A stretch of 64,000 bases of DNA from Gnetum montanum (GCA_015680685.1 MNCI01036289.1:4813-68812), one strand, 5' to 3'. Shown: positions 44,830 to 57,100, counted from the first letter of the stretch. Made by a program: numbers and translations. Notes: generated from the sequence alone by a model not told the origin.

Positions 44830-45400
44830 CTTTCCCCCATGGTCATTTTGTTTACTATAAATAATAACTGAGACACACCTTCTACATTGGAGATGAATCT
44901 TCAATGCTGAGCTCTCCACCATGCTTGCTGAAGTGGCTGGTCAACATTGAATTGCATGAAGTGATGAATTTTGGCTTTGTGGCTTCCACGCTAGTGGGAT
45001 GCAATTTTCATGCTGGGGGTGGAGCCTCCACGCTGGAGGGAAACTTCCACACTGAGGGGAAAATTTTTTTATGTTGAGAATGCAGTCTCTATGCTGAGGG
45101 GTAGGTGACATCTTCCTCCCTGCAAGTGTTTTTAGCATAGAAAAATGTATAACCCCCATAAAATCCATCAAATTACCACATTTGACATTCAAAAAGGCAT
45201 TTTTGATTCCCACTCCCCCCCCCCTTTACCCCACATGTCCCAAGCCCATGTATAAACACTAGGTGACTTTTTTTCACTTGGGAAATGAAGCTTTAACCAC
45301 TTATGAGGCATTTTTCAACCCCAAAAGTATAAAGTATGTGAAATTACTCACTGTGGGTTACAATCTTCACATTTACAATGAAGTTTTGCCTTAGGTTTTA
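44830..45400 (-). other. Interior of element E, repeat-rich part
   Basis: A degenerate repeat of TTCCACGCTGGAGGG-like words fills about 44985-45110. A polypyrimidine-type CCCCCATGG (44842-44850) may be the remains of the purine tract on the minus strand. No coding signal. Confidence 0.4.
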
Positions 45401-45456
45401 TGGGGTGAAAGCTAGATGATGAAAATTGGCTATAACATGCAAATTTTTGTGGTGCT

Positions 45457-45675
45457 TCAATGTTGATAGTCCATTGAGGTATGGTTTGGTACCTCATATT
45501 CTGGACCTGATGATTTAATTCTTAACCTTATGAGATTGGCCATGAGCATGGCATGCATAGACCAATCAGAAGGTAACATGATGTTACCCTCCATGTTCCT
45601 CCAATGCATATGATCATCCTGATGGAGAATGAAGGTGAAATCTAAATAGTAGGGATCTGGATGTTCATAGACCAC
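45457..45675 (-). pseudogene. gag: gag N-terminus of element E
   Basis: The minus strand reads VYEHPDPYYLDFTFILHQDDHM, then RNMEGNIMLPSD. It matches the N-terminal block of gag in elements 2 and 5 almost residue for residue. The capsid core and zinc knuckle are deleted. Confidence 0.75.
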
Positions 45676-45923
45676 TTTAAGTTGCTGAGGCTATTCACTA
45701 GTAGTCATTCTAGTCTCATTTTTTTGTTAACTGGATTCATCACTGTGTGGTGGAGATTCATTCTTGCAAGCAAAAGCCATATTACTAATATGTCTTAAGT
45801 ATTCCTTAAGATGATTATGCTATTATTATTGTAAATGAAGGATGTTTTGTTATATTTTCCTTACAATGAATTTGCATAGATTCACTAGTTAGCAATGTTA
45901 AGCACACTTAGCTAAACTAAGTC

Positions 45924-45940
45924 CTTGGCAATGACACCAA
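45924..45940 (-). other. Primer-binding site of element E
   Basis: TTGGTGTCATTGCCAAG on the minus strand directly follows the 5' LTR, a variant of the tRNA-Asp-type site of element 1. Confidence 0.65.
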
Positions 45941-46839
45941 TGATGAGCAGAGGGTACCCCTTACACCCAACCATACAAATCACAAGCATTCACCAATGAT
46001 CCAGTCAAATTTTGTAGACTTAGTTACCTAAGTTGCTAATATCCCTAAATAGTGAATTGAGTAGTTACAAGTCACTGTCTTCTCAATCCACACATGTGTC
46101 TAATTGTGTGTATGGTTAAGTATGATTAAGGTATAAGATGCTTATTTTTATTTTTATTTTATTATTATTTTCTTCTAATTGATAGGTGAGTAAAGGAAGG
46201 TTTAATGATTGAGTTAATTAATTAATTAAATATCTCATTAATTAACTATCTTAACATGGAGTATCCATTCCCATTTACTATACACATCTTGAACTAGTAT
46301 CAGTGCTGTTGGGTTATCCAGTGTATACTACTAGATGTATCAAGTATCCACTGTTGGGATTACCAAACATTAATACATTATGCTCAACATGGTCATGCTC
46401 ACGTGCTTATAAATGATGATATTAATTAATTAAGAATAGTAATGTAAATTGCATGTAACATAAAATGCTGAAAAGAAACAATAAACTAGTCTAAGTGCTA
46501 CAATGGATGTAGAAAATCTCGATTTTATTGCCTATCATGCCAATGTGTCTAGGCACATGAGCACTTGAACAAAATTTCATACAATCTCATAAATCCATGT
46601 TGTGGACACTTGGAGAGAAAATATTCTAACTCTCGAAGGAAGAAACTGTAAGAGTTTAGCTAAGACTAACACTAAAAGGTGCCATAATACAAGAGGAAAG
46701 TGCATTTATATAGGCAATGACTACATTAGCATTGATGTACATGTGTCAATGCATCCTAATATGCTTCGATGGGGTTGCATTGACAGGCATGCATTGACAG
46801 GCATGCATTGACACAACCTACCTTATTGATGTTTCATGA
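45941..46839 (-). repeat. 5' LTR of element E
   Basis: 899 bp, starting TGATGAGCAGAGGGTACCCC on the plus strand. The U3 carries three copies of CATTGACAGGCATG (46778-46812). Confidence 0.75.
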
Positions 46840-46844
46840 ACATC

Positions 46845-46990
46845 TCACAGGAGCTTTTGAAGATGAGTTACACGTGTTTCTTTCTTGTACTGTAACTACC
46901 TATTAAAGACAACATTATAATGTTATCACAAAAAACTTATATATATTTTTTGATACCCCCATTGTTGCTTGGTCAATTTGTAGAGTCTAT
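46845..46990 (+). pseudogene. LINE 3' fragment (likely)
   Basis: When element E is removed, the frame before 43890 joins GAFEDELHVFLSCT here. This resembles the E-x-E/D-x-H-x-L-x2-C zinc-ribbon motif near the end of plant LINE proteins. It is short and damaged, so the call rests mainly on position. Confidence 0.4.
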
Positions 46991-49139
46991 GTTTATTTTT
47001 CATGAAAATGTAATATTTGGTCAATAGATTCTATGGGTCTTTGGACGTAATAAAGCTTTATGTAATTTCATATAAAACATAAAGTTACATCAAGTATGAA
47101 TCTTAAATATAATATTGTGACTTACATATGGTATTTTTTTCATTTAAAAGTATCAATCTTAGGTCACTTCCTTAATAAGGCTTTTAAGACTTGCAAAGAA
47201 TATATTAAAACCCTGTAAAAAGTTTTTTTTGATTTATCTTATAGATTTTTTAAGGTCTTTTTGAAGACGTAATAAATCATTTTCATTTCAATTTTCAACA
47301 TTATATATTTTATATTAGAAAAGTGTTGAACTTGTGACTTGTGTAATGTAAATTATATATCTTAACCAACAAGCCATATAAAGAAAGAAGATTTAAAAAG
47401 AAATTATGAATTAAAAATCAAGGAAAGCATAACAACACCATAAAATAAAAGCAAATATACTTAGAATGATTTAACATGATGAGCTTAAATACTATCTTCA
47501 CGTCTACAAGCTTGGTGTAGTAATTATTATCTTCACTTACATGGATAGAGGAGGACAATGCATTGTAATGCTTATTGTATGAAGGTGCCCATATACCTTG
47601 CATACTTTCATCGAGTCATTCCACTAAATTCTGTCTTTTTAACCGACAAGCTTAGCCTACAGTCTTCGTTCAATAATTTTAATTGAGTTAGTCACCCACC
47701 GTTCCGGGGACCTCATAAAACCTTAGTTTGAGTTTCAATTTAAGCTTTTAGGAAGGTTGATTTTTAAGGAAAAGCCTCATCCTTTTTTTCCTGCCATGTT
47801 CAGCTTCTCGTAAAATTAAATGCAAAAGATTTTGCGGTGATATCCATACTAGTATGCTATTTAACACAGACGCACCTATGCCATTAATAATTGCACTAAT
47901 ATCCATAATACTATGCTGTAACACATGAGCACCTGTGCCATTAACAAATGGCTGTTGATGGTAATTACGTGTCTTTCTTCTTCCCCACCACCAAAAACTA
48001 TGATGGTGACTACGAGGGTGCATGGCTCCAAAATGATGCCCCTCCTATCCAACTTCTTTATGCCAATTCTTTTGCCTTTGCTCGTATCTTATTTTGACTA
48101 TGTTCTTTGGATCACGTTTACTAGGGCAACAGGTCTATTCATACGTTTAGATTACGGTTCTTAACATGTGATAGAGGTTGTATCAAACCCGTCCAATGCA
48201 CAATCTAAGGTACCTTAGATGTGGCAAAACCAAAAAGAATACGGAGAAAGAATTGAAGAGAACTTTGTGGGGGTAAGACTAAGTTATCTTGACACAGCCT
48301 ATGATTAAAGGACATCTTTTGACCTCAGGTTTCCAAGATCAGAGATGTAGAAAGTACATTATAAGTGTGAGATTAAACTGCCTGCAATATGTTCTTATTA
48401 CGAATCAAATAAACATAAAAGGATTGAAGAGAACCTTGTGAGCTGGAAAAGATTAATATGCTTGCGGCAATGAGAATGGGAAAAGATTAATATGCTTGCG
48501 GCAATGAGAATGGAAAAGGTCAAGGTTTGTTGCGTCCTACTTAATACAAGTGGTCCATGTTGATGATCGACATCATTATCTTAGTTGTCTCTTAATAAAA
48601 TTGCGTCAGCTATATGAATTCTTTTATACCATTTGCTTTTATGCTTTCTCCCTTAAGACTAACCCTCTTTCTTCCTTTTAGCCCGATTACCCTACCCTAA
48701 ACTTAGGCCCTTGATGCCTTTTATAGCCTTCCAAGTGTTCCTTCCTCTTCCCTCCAAATTAAAATTAATTTTGAAGTCCATTGGAATCCATATGAGATGT
48801 CTTGGAGAAGCAAGAGACATCTTTCCCAAAACAACCAGATCTCATAAGAGACGTCTTGAAATTAGGGGAGACATCTTGCAAGAGACTTCTTGCTTGCTAA
48901 GGAAACATCTTGCATGCTAAAGAGATGTCTTATTTGCCAAGGTTAAATACCAATATGCTTGTTTTGAGGCTTGGAAGCTTTGGATGCCTCCAAACAAGTC
49001 CCCATAGACCCTTAAGCCTCCTAAACTCATCAAAATGAGCCTAAAGCATCCCCAAATATGCCAAAACTCTAGGGAAAGACCTCATCATTGGAAACATGCT
49101 ACATTGGCCTATTTGATGTCCACATCATTGTAATTCATC
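46991..49139. other. Unclassified AT-rich region with short repeats
   Basis: No coding pattern. Two perfect copies of a 34-35-bp unit (GGAAAAGATTAATATGCTTG...) lie at 48446-48516. At 48795-48935 there is a cluster of AGACATCTTG and AGATGTCT words on both strands, which looks like the palindromic U3 arrays of the LTRs in this window. ACTCATCA at 49027-49034 and CTCATCATTGG near 49093 may be decayed LTR ends. Confidence 0.45.
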
Positions 49140-49345
49140 ATGATGTAGGCATTTAAAACTGTAACTTTGAGAAAACAAACTACAAGAATTTTGCTAAGTG
49201 TTAGGCCTAAACTTGTTTTCAATGCGATGGTGGATTAGTATTTATAGGCATGGCCATGGCCCACTATATCGTATTTACAATGATGTATGTAGTGATACAA
49301 TATCATAGTCTACATGATAAAATGCTTTATCAATTATCAAAATAT
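49140..49345 (-). repeat. Athila-family LTR fragment
   Basis: It matches the R region (AACTTTGAGAAAACAAACTACAAGA), the minus-strand TATA box (TATTTATAGG on the plus strand, 49236-49245) and a GATATCG-like U3 (49265-49325). Both ends are missing. Confidence 0.6.
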
Positions 49346-49840
49346 TATATAATACCTTCAAACTTGAGATATTCCAAAACATTTATCCTCATCACAAAAA
49401 GATATTCTACGTAAGCATTCTAAAGAGTTTTTTATTATTGATCCTAGTATTTTTTGTCATGTCTCCATGTCAAAAGTCCTTCTACACTACCTAAATCATG
49501 ATGAGGTTTAAATAGTTCTAGCACACCTACATTTTTGGGGTATGTGATGCTCATGTAGGGTCTCATTCTCTAGTAGCTCATGTCATTTCTCTTGGTTACT
49601 AGTGGCCTATGATGTCTAGGTGCACACATAGAATTATTAAAATCTACAAAACATGTCAACATCATACTTAGTTACGTTCCATCATAGAAACTTAGAACTT
49701 CAAAAATCATGTGGCCCTTCTAGAAATGGAGGTTGGACCTTATAGGTTCTATTAATCCTCCATCTTCTGCTAGCCATTAATTCATCTTAACATCTATAGA
49801 GTACTTTACCAAATGAGTCAAAACCATCCCCTTGAAATTT
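49346..49840. other. Unassigned stretch before an integrase fragment
   Basis: Probably decayed Ty3/gypsy interior. I see no motif that I can defend. Confidence 0.3.
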
Positions 49841-50110
49841 GGTACATCTAAGCACATTTGTCGATTCATATTAGACCATATTATTACCCATTTCAGCATT
49901 CCCCTCCACATTGTTACTAATAAAGGACCTCAAATAAAAAGAAAAGAGGTAAATAAATTCTGTGATTAGGACAAATAACCCAATCATTCTCATCCCGATA
50001 TTATCTACAATCCAATGGTTAAGTTGAGTCAATCAATAAATCCTTGATTTTCTTTCTCAAAACCATGGTTAAATTTTCTTTTATCATGGTTCAAATTAGA
50101 AAATTTAGGT
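49841..50110 (+). pseudogene. Ty3/gypsy integrase core fragment
   Basis: The plus strand reads HIITHFSIPLHIVTNKGPQ, then, after a frameshift, ITQSFSSRYY.QSNG.VESINKS. These are the second and third blocks of the integrase core. The Asp of the TDNG block is Asn here, and the Glu (VE) is kept. It is an old fragment cut by the LTR at 50200. Confidence 0.65.
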
Positions 50111-50199
50111 TGTTAGTATGGCCTATTAGGTTGTTAATTTGGTAAGATAAGTGCAGGATGGTGTATGGTACTTAGGAATTTGATAAGTTTTTGGGTGAC

Positions 50200-51049
50200 T
50201 GATGAGCGGTGAGGTACCCCTACGCCCAACCATACGAATATGAGCATTTACACACGATCCGGTTGAACTCCAAGGATTAAGTGTTTATACGCTTACATAG
50301 AACAAGGATGGGTTATGCGATCGTTGTCTTCCCAAGCTCACTTGTAAAGCACAATTTTATGGTTAAGTAAACTTGAGGTATATGATTATTATGCTTTTTT
50401 TATGTTTTATGTTCCTAGTGCTTAAAGTGGAGAAATGAAATAATTTAATAACTAATTTGATTTAACTAGCTAACTATTCTCTAACTAGTCCTAACACCAA
50501 CATTTGTTCCCATTTGCTGGACACATCCTGAACCAGTGTTACACTACTGGGATTACCAAACACTAGTTGTTACTGGGTTACCAAGTGTTCCACGTATGCT
50601 TGAAGTGGTTGTACTAAGTGTGCTAATTCGTTGATAATTAACAATTCAATAAAATAACATTAATTAACTAATGAGAGTAGCGAGTAATAGTAAATAACAT
50701 TTAAATGAAATAATTAAGTTATTATGAATGTTACAAGGGTTATCACAAAGTTCATCTTTATTTCTAGACACAAGGTGTGCTCAGGTACACAATGCTTGAA
50801 TAAAGATCTGTTCACTTTATGACTCCTATTGCAGACACTCAGAAATAATTCTAACTTTGGAAAGGAAAAACTACAAGAGTTCAGCTAAGGGACTAAGAAA
50901 CTAACTATGAAATCAAGTGCCCTCGTCTCTTATTTATAGGTGATGAGACACGCTCCGATATCGCTTTGGAACCTTCGATATCACGTACCTAATATTGAGG
51001 GTTCAATATCATGGGTTCGATATTAGGGATCTGATATTGTGACTAATCA
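50200..51049 (-). repeat. 3' LTR of element F
   Basis: 850 bp, starting TGATGAGCGGTGAGGTACCCC on the plus strand and ending ACTAATCA. The TATA box is at about 50930-50940. The U3 has five GATATCG/GATATTG words (50962-51040). Confidence 0.85.
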
Positions 51050-51062
51050 TACCCCCACGACT

Positions 51063-52440
51063 GAAGGAAAACTCATCCTTGAGTTCCTTACAAAATATTA
51101 GGAAGGTATGAGATTATTGACTAAACGACAATTGATGATGGCATGGAATGACAAACCCAAAGTGCTCAGTGAACGAATCAACAAACATATTACAGCATTG
51201 GTGTTCATAACCATTGTGGTGAACATTGTACATAAATGACATCCAAACCCTTAGTTAATAGCTTGAAGAGAGAGAGAAAAGAAAATAAGGTGCGTTGCTA
51301 CTGATGTCAAAAATTTGCACACCATTGTTCATCCATGTCCACATGAACAAGCTTGTTCCCTACGTAAATGCTTTTTGCTCCAGTCCATCTTGAGTGCTCC
51401 CTTCTATCCCAATTCATTGTTCATGTGATCACCATCTGCACACATAGCATGATCATAAATTAGCAAGGTTAGATAAGCTATAATGTAATTGATACCTTGC
51501 CTTGATATGAAGCACATTGGCTAGGTTGTGGGTATGGCAGATACTAGGTTAGAGGTTTGCAATTGATAACTACCCAAGGTGTAGGGGTGAGATAAGTAAT
51601 GAAATGGAAAAATTTACAACAGGTCCCCACGACGAAGTGTGAATCTCTAGTAGCAATAGGGTGGAAAATGAAAGAACAAGAAAGATTAGAGAAATAACAA
51701 TGGTGAAGCCAATAAAAAAAATGGATGTCATGGATGGAATGAAATAAGAAATAGTTGTCATGGATGAAATGAAACACCATGAAAAGACTTATTTGATTTA
51801 GTCAACTTCCTGATATTGGTCAATAGTGGAATGATGAAAAACCTAAACATCTAAGTACCCAAGAGAATAGCCATCATGAATGCATTGAATCCCCTTGAAG
51901 TCACACCCTTTTCAATCCATTTGTATCTTTGCTTAGGTTGAAGAATACCAAGCCACCAATTCATTAATAAGTTTTCTTAGAAAAAAGGATAGGACATTTC
52001 CAAAACAAAGAAAGAACATGGAATTGTATGGATGAATGGATGATGTGGACTCATTGCCTGTTTTATCAAAAGAAACCATATCTTAGCATCAACATTAAAA
52101 GTTAAAGGTAAAAAACAAACATTAGCAATCAACACCATTATAGTACAATCCACCATCATGAGCACTTATTATACGACGAGTGAGAGTAATTCAAAAAAAA
52201 TGTAATAGAGGAAGAAATAGTAAAAGATGTTAATGATGGTGTAAAACAAAAATAAGTAAAGATGAAGAATGTGTAAAACAAAAATGTGTAAAATAAAAAA
52301 AAAAGAAAAAGGAACTAGGGGCTTTAGAATGGTTATCATTAGTGGCCATCTCCCCCACAACTGAGTTGGAAGGAGGAGATCTAAAATAATGATCAAGGTT
52401 GTCCATTAATAGAGGTAGTGTTAGTACCGGTCATTTTAGG
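51063..52440 (-). other. Non-coding post-pol region of element F
   Basis: AT-rich, with T- and A-runs. It matches element 2 at 37930-38100. Its short open frames show no domain. Confidence 0.55.
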
Positions 52441-52441
52441 C

Positions 52442-53745
52442 TCATGGAATTGTTTGGAAAGCTAGCTCACATTCCTTGATCCATTCAAAGGGTACATTCT
52501 TTTTTGTTAATTCTACCATCGATTTTGCAATCCTTGAAAAGTTCTCAATGAAGCGTCTATAATAGCCAATATGTCCAATGAATGATAGGATATCATTTAT
52601 AGTTTTAGGTTGATAAGTGATTTCTTGGATGACTTTAATATTTTTAGGATCTACCTCTATCCCTGTTTGTGAGATCCTATGCCCTAACACAACACCTTCT
52701 TAGACCATTAAATGGCTTTTTTGCCAATTGAGCCTTAAGTTGGTTTCTACGCATCATTTCAATACTTGCTCTAATTGGTCCAATGCTTGTTCAAAGTCTA
52801 CTCCGTAGGTGGAGAAATCATCCATAAAGAACTCCATACCATTCCCTATTTACTGCTAAAATATACTTAGAACCAAATGTTGAAATGTTGTTGGGGCATT
52901 GCACAAGCCAAATGACATCTGCCTATATGCAAATGTTGCCCAAGGACTTGTGAATGTAGTCTTGGCTTGGTCTTCTAGTGCTATTTGAATTTGATTGTAT
53001 CCACTATAACCATCTAGAAAACTATAGTAGCAATGCCCTGCAATGGTATCTAAGACTTGGTCAACGAATGGTAATGGAAAATGGTCTTTAAACATTGTCA
53101 TGTTTAACATCCTAAAGTCTATACACACCGTTCATTTACCTTCCTTTCTAGGCACAATGACTAATGGACTAACCCATTCACCGTCAGCAATGGGGTAGAT
53201 GAACCTATCTTTTAGAAGTTATTCAATTTCTTCTTTAACCACTTGCTTAAGCTTCGATTTCAGTTGCCTTTGTAGTTGTCATCGAGGCTTCATAGAGGGG
53301 TCAGTGTAAATTCTATGTTGGCATATCCTAGGATCTATTTTGGTTAATTTGAGATATGACCAAGTAAAGGCTTTCGATAATTTATTTACCATCTTTACCC
53401 GTCCTTCTTTTTTTTGAGGAGCGAGCTTAGCATTAATGATTACCAGTTTTCCATTCTAGAGAAATGCATATTCCATACAGGTGGGCAACGATTTTAATTT
53501 GAGGGGCTCTCACTTAAACTCTTTAAGAATTTCCAACTTCCCCTAGTTGATATTTTTGATGTTAGGACTTGGAAGTTGGTGATAGACTTGCTCTAATGTA
53601 TCTATGCTATTGATATAGGCACAAGTCAAGCTCTCATTTGGTTCCATGCATAGAGTTGAATTGCTCTCTTGGTTAATTGTCAGCCACTGGGTGCCTTCCT
53701 TTCTTATGGCTACTACATACAGGCATCTTTGTATGTTAGTCACTT
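52442..53745 (-). pseudogene. Reverse transcriptase of element F (Athila type)
   Basis: Downward from 53745: a protease-RT linker shared with elements 2 and 5 (SNSTLCME, THEQVYHQLP-like), RT fingers, then CIDFRMLNMTMFKDHFPLPF, FLDGYSGYNQIQI and FGLCNAPTTFQ (53128-52856). The active-site block reads FMDDFSTYG, the Athila variant of YxDD, near 52835-52800. The thumb and connection (LGHRIS..GIEVDPKNIKVI, FIGH.GYYRRFI.NFS) end at 52442. Stops near 53150, 52855 and 52700 break the frame. Confidence 0.85.
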
Positions 53746-54388
53746 ATGCATGCTGGTTGGATGTAGGCAATGTTAAATGTTGTACAAACTAGGACTTATG
53801 CACGCAGTTGCACCCTTTCATCAAATAGTGTTATATATTGAATTTTCACCATATACATTGTAGCCATTAGAAGGTACTAAAATTGTAGCTATTTATGTGC
53901 ATTCATAACTTAGTAAGAATGCATGATTAAATCTGGATAATTTATGTACAAGAATGAAATGTTAGCTGACAGCTCTATCACATGCTATAGTTTTTCATAG
54001 ATATAGCGAAGCATCGCCATTTTACTTGCCAATCTGTATACCAACAAATCACCACACAATTTATTGTTGTTTATTTTACAAAACCATGGTCTTTGACATT
54101 TAATTTCAGTTAAACATGGTGTCCAACTAGCTAGAACTATAAGCAAGGTTGCAAACTTTTATTTAATGGCATGTATTTTAAAACTAAAAGCCATGCCATA
54201 GAAAAAATAATGCATATGAAAAATAACATAGGATATGTCCCTTTGAATACTTTAAATATTAGCCATTCTATAATCCAAAAACCATAACATGTGATTAACC
54301 CTAAGAGCTCATACCATTAAATTTGAGATGGTTGTTTACATTGTTAGCATAGCATTATTCTTTCATTCAATATACCCACCTTGCTTTT
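53746..54388. other. Unassigned AT-rich stretch
   Basis: It lies between element F and element 5. I see no coding frame, repeat or boundary motif here. Confidence 0.4.
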
Positions 54389-55029
54389 TGATGAATCATC
54401 AACTGGCTGAGATATTGTAGATACTATGTCATAAATGCCACATTGCATTTGCATAGCATTCCTATCAATGCATCTTAGTTGAATGCTATGTCGTAGATGA
54501 GATGTTGCATCTATTTGATAAAGTCAATTTTTGTTCACCAACGATATCGTATCTATGATGTCATAGATTCGATATCGTAGCATAAGCTCTTTCATTGTAT
54601 ATATGATATTGTGGGATGTATGCAACCTATAAATACAACACTTGGACACATAGATTCGTAGAAATTTCATTCCATCCTTAGGTAGATTCTTATAGTTTCG
54701 TTTCGTAGTTTTAACAATGGAGAGTTAATGAGTTGTCATTCTTAGGTTACGTCGACATAGTATCTTGTCTTTCTTATAAATACATGCTCACCAGGTACAT
54801 TTATGACATTCACTCATTAGTAGCTAGCTGAACTCTTGCATTTTTGTTTCTACAAAGTTATAATATTTTCTAAGTTCCTATAGTAGGAGTGAGAAGTGTA
54901 TAGATCTTTATTTGAGCACTATTGTATCTGAGCACCTCAATGTGAATGACAATAAAGATGAGCTTTCTTCATAAACCTTGCAGCACTTGTACTTAGCCTA
55001 ATTTGTATGTTATGCATTTATTATCTAAG
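54389..55029 (+). repeat. 5' LTR of element 5, part 1
   Basis: The start TGATGAATCATCAACTGGCTG is chosen by similarity to other family starts. The U3 has CGATATCGTATC and CGATATCGTAGC (54542-54585). The TATA box CCTATAAATACAAC is at 54628-54641. The LTR is interrupted after CTAAG (55025-55029) and continues at 58029-58467. Confidence 0.7.
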
Positions 55030-55366
55030 TGTTGGCGACCGTTTGGGACGCGACCGCCAATGAGTGTCCTCGAATAGGATTTAGGTTCCTACTAGTCTCT
55101 GGCAACACCAAGGCCTAGATACCTCCAAATAAACTCAGTAGTTAATGTGATTATGTGTGTGTGTTGTTGCGGCGTGCAGTTGTGTAAAATGAAATGATTG
55201 CGTTGTGTGTAAACTACAAATGACTTATCTTAAAGAGATTCAGCCAACTTTGCCAAGTACTGTGAGTTGTTGAGAGTTCCTCTTTTGTTCAATTGCCTAG
55301 TCTATGCGGTCCTTATAATACCTACTTGTAAAAAATAAAATTTTGCAAAAACATTTGAGCACAACT

Positions 55367-56334
55367 NNNNNNNNNNNNNNNNNNNNNNNNNNNNNNNNNN
55401 NNNNNNNNNNNNNNNNNNNNNNNNNNNNNNNNNNNNNNNNNNNNNNNNNNNNNNNNNNNNNNNNNNNNNNNNNNNNNNNNNNNNNNNNNNNNNNNNNNNN
55501 NNNNNNNNNNNNNNNNNNNNNNNNNNNNNNNNNNNNNNNNNNNNNNNNNNNNNNNNNNNNNNNNNNNNNNNNNNNNNNNNNNNNNNNNNNNNNNNNNNNN
55601 NNNNNNNNNNNNNNNNNNNNNNNNNNNNNNNNNNNNNNNNNNNNNNNNNNNNNNNNNNNNNNNNNNNNNNNNNNNNNNNNNNNNNNNNNNNNNNNNNNNN
55701 NNNNNNNNNNNNNNNNNNNNNNNNNNNNNNNNNNNNNNNNNNNNNNNNNNNNNNNNNNNNNNNNNNNNNNNNNNNNNNNNNNNNNNNNNNNNNNNNNNNN
55801 NNNNNNNNNNNNNNNNNNNNNNNNNNNNNNNNNNNNNNNNNNNNNNNNNNNNNNNNNNNNNNNNNNNNNNNNNNNNNNNNNNNNNNNNNNNNNNNNNNNN
55901 NNNNNNNNNNNNNNNNNNNNNNNNNNNNNNNNNNNNNNNNNNNNNNNNNNNNNNNNNNNNNNNNNNNNNNNNNNNNNNNNNNNNNNNNNNNNNNNNNNNN
56001 NNNNNNNNNNNNNNNNNNNNNNNNNNNNNNNNNNNNNNNNNNNNNNNNNNNNNNNNNNNNNNNNNNNNNNNNNNNNNNNNNNNNNNNNNNNNNNNNNNNN
56101 NNNNNNNNNNNNNNNNNNNNNNNNNNNNNNNNNNNNNNNNNNNNNNNNNNNNNNNNNNNNNNNNNNNNNNNNNNNNNNNNNNNNNNNNNNNNNNNNNNNN
56201 NNNNNNNNNNNNNNNNNNNNNNNNNNNNNNNNNNNNNNNNNNNNNNNNNNNNNNNNNNNNNNNNNNNNNNNNNNNNNNNNNNNNNNNNNNNNNNNNNNNN
56301 NNNNNNNNNNNNNNNNNNNNNNNNNNNNNNNNNN
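55367..56334. other. Assembly gap (968 N)
   Basis: Unknown sequence inside LTR-like copy b, at nearly the same relative place as the gap in copy a. Confidence 1.
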
Positions 56335-56879
56335 TTTGTTAGATATTTAAACCACCGATGCTTTCGTAAAGTTATAAACGAGTGGTAGTAATAAGATAAT
56401 TTTACATACACCTTGGTGTAAATGTTAGTGAAAGCAGCAGAGTTAATGGCTAAAAATAAATCTTCTTCATCTTCCCTAGTAAATCACACAGATAATCAGC
56501 AATAGTTCCAGAACAGTGGGTGTAATTGGCTGGTTCGTTTTCTCTTTTCTTATCTTTGCGTAAAACTGGTAAGAACTGACACATGCTCTAACCTGTTCCC
56601 GGTGCTAACTCCTAAAATTGCGGTTTGCTAGACACAACCATGCTGTTGGAGTTAACATACAACACCGACCCTGGCCTCTTCTTGTTTCTATAACCCACGT
56701 CATGCCGATATCTCGAATCTGAATTTCTTGCTTACCGTATATAAAATATGTCTGTTACAGAAATATCCAAGAAAACAGCAAATAACAACAGATCGATAAT
56801 GCGGTCCTTTTTGGTGGTTACTGGTGCTTATGATCACCATTTACAAACAAGGTGCACAGGTACATCATTTTCAGGACAA

Positions 56880-57100
56880 CACATGATGGCATCATCAGAT
56901 TGGCCCCTGCGTGCGGATCCAAGATCCAGATGGGTGGCTCCACGCGGTAGAAGTCGTGCTGCTTGAGCAGGTTGCAATCGAAGAAGAAGTCGATGCATCC
57001 GCCGTTGGCCGTTATGTCATATATGTGGCCCTAGATTACCAGATCACCCCTGCGTGTTATGCAAGTGTCTTCTGTAAATGCGTCAGTTTAACCCACCTGC
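56880..57100 (-). pseudogene. Gene-like segment of unknown family in copy b
   Basis: On the minus strand one frame reads GHIYDITANGGCIDFFFDCNLL and FYRVEPPIWILDPHAGA with one stop. The base composition is GC-rich against AT-rich surroundings. I do not recognise the protein. The plus-strand frame at 56911-57201 is an alternative, less protein-like reading. Confidence 0.3.

Larger units (their letters stand above)
43890..46839 (-). mobile_element. Element E: internally deleted Athila-like element
   Basis: LTRs lie at 43890 to about 44825 (3') and 45941-46839 (5'). The flanks GCATC (43885-43889) and ACATC (46840-46844) differ by one base. Only about 1.1 kb of interior remains, including a primer site and the gag N-terminus. 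The LTRs match in R and U5 but not in U3. The 5' LTR end is decayed (TTTCATGA for TCATCA). Confidence 0.7.
50200..53745 (-). mobile_element. Element F: Athila-like remnant with RT
   Basis: The 3' LTR is at 50200-51049, with a purine tract at 51050 and interior to about 53745 on the minus strand. RT is present. RNase H and integrase are gone (the RT frame breaks at 52442), and the 5' end is lost. The region 51063-52430 is homologous to the post-integrase part of element 2 (CCAACTCAGTTGTGGGGGAG on the minus strand, near 52350). Confidence 0.75.

Noticed and set aside
47748-48023. A 91-residue minus-strand frame as a host gene
   Set aside because: It has biased, repeat-like composition, no domain and no conserved second copy.
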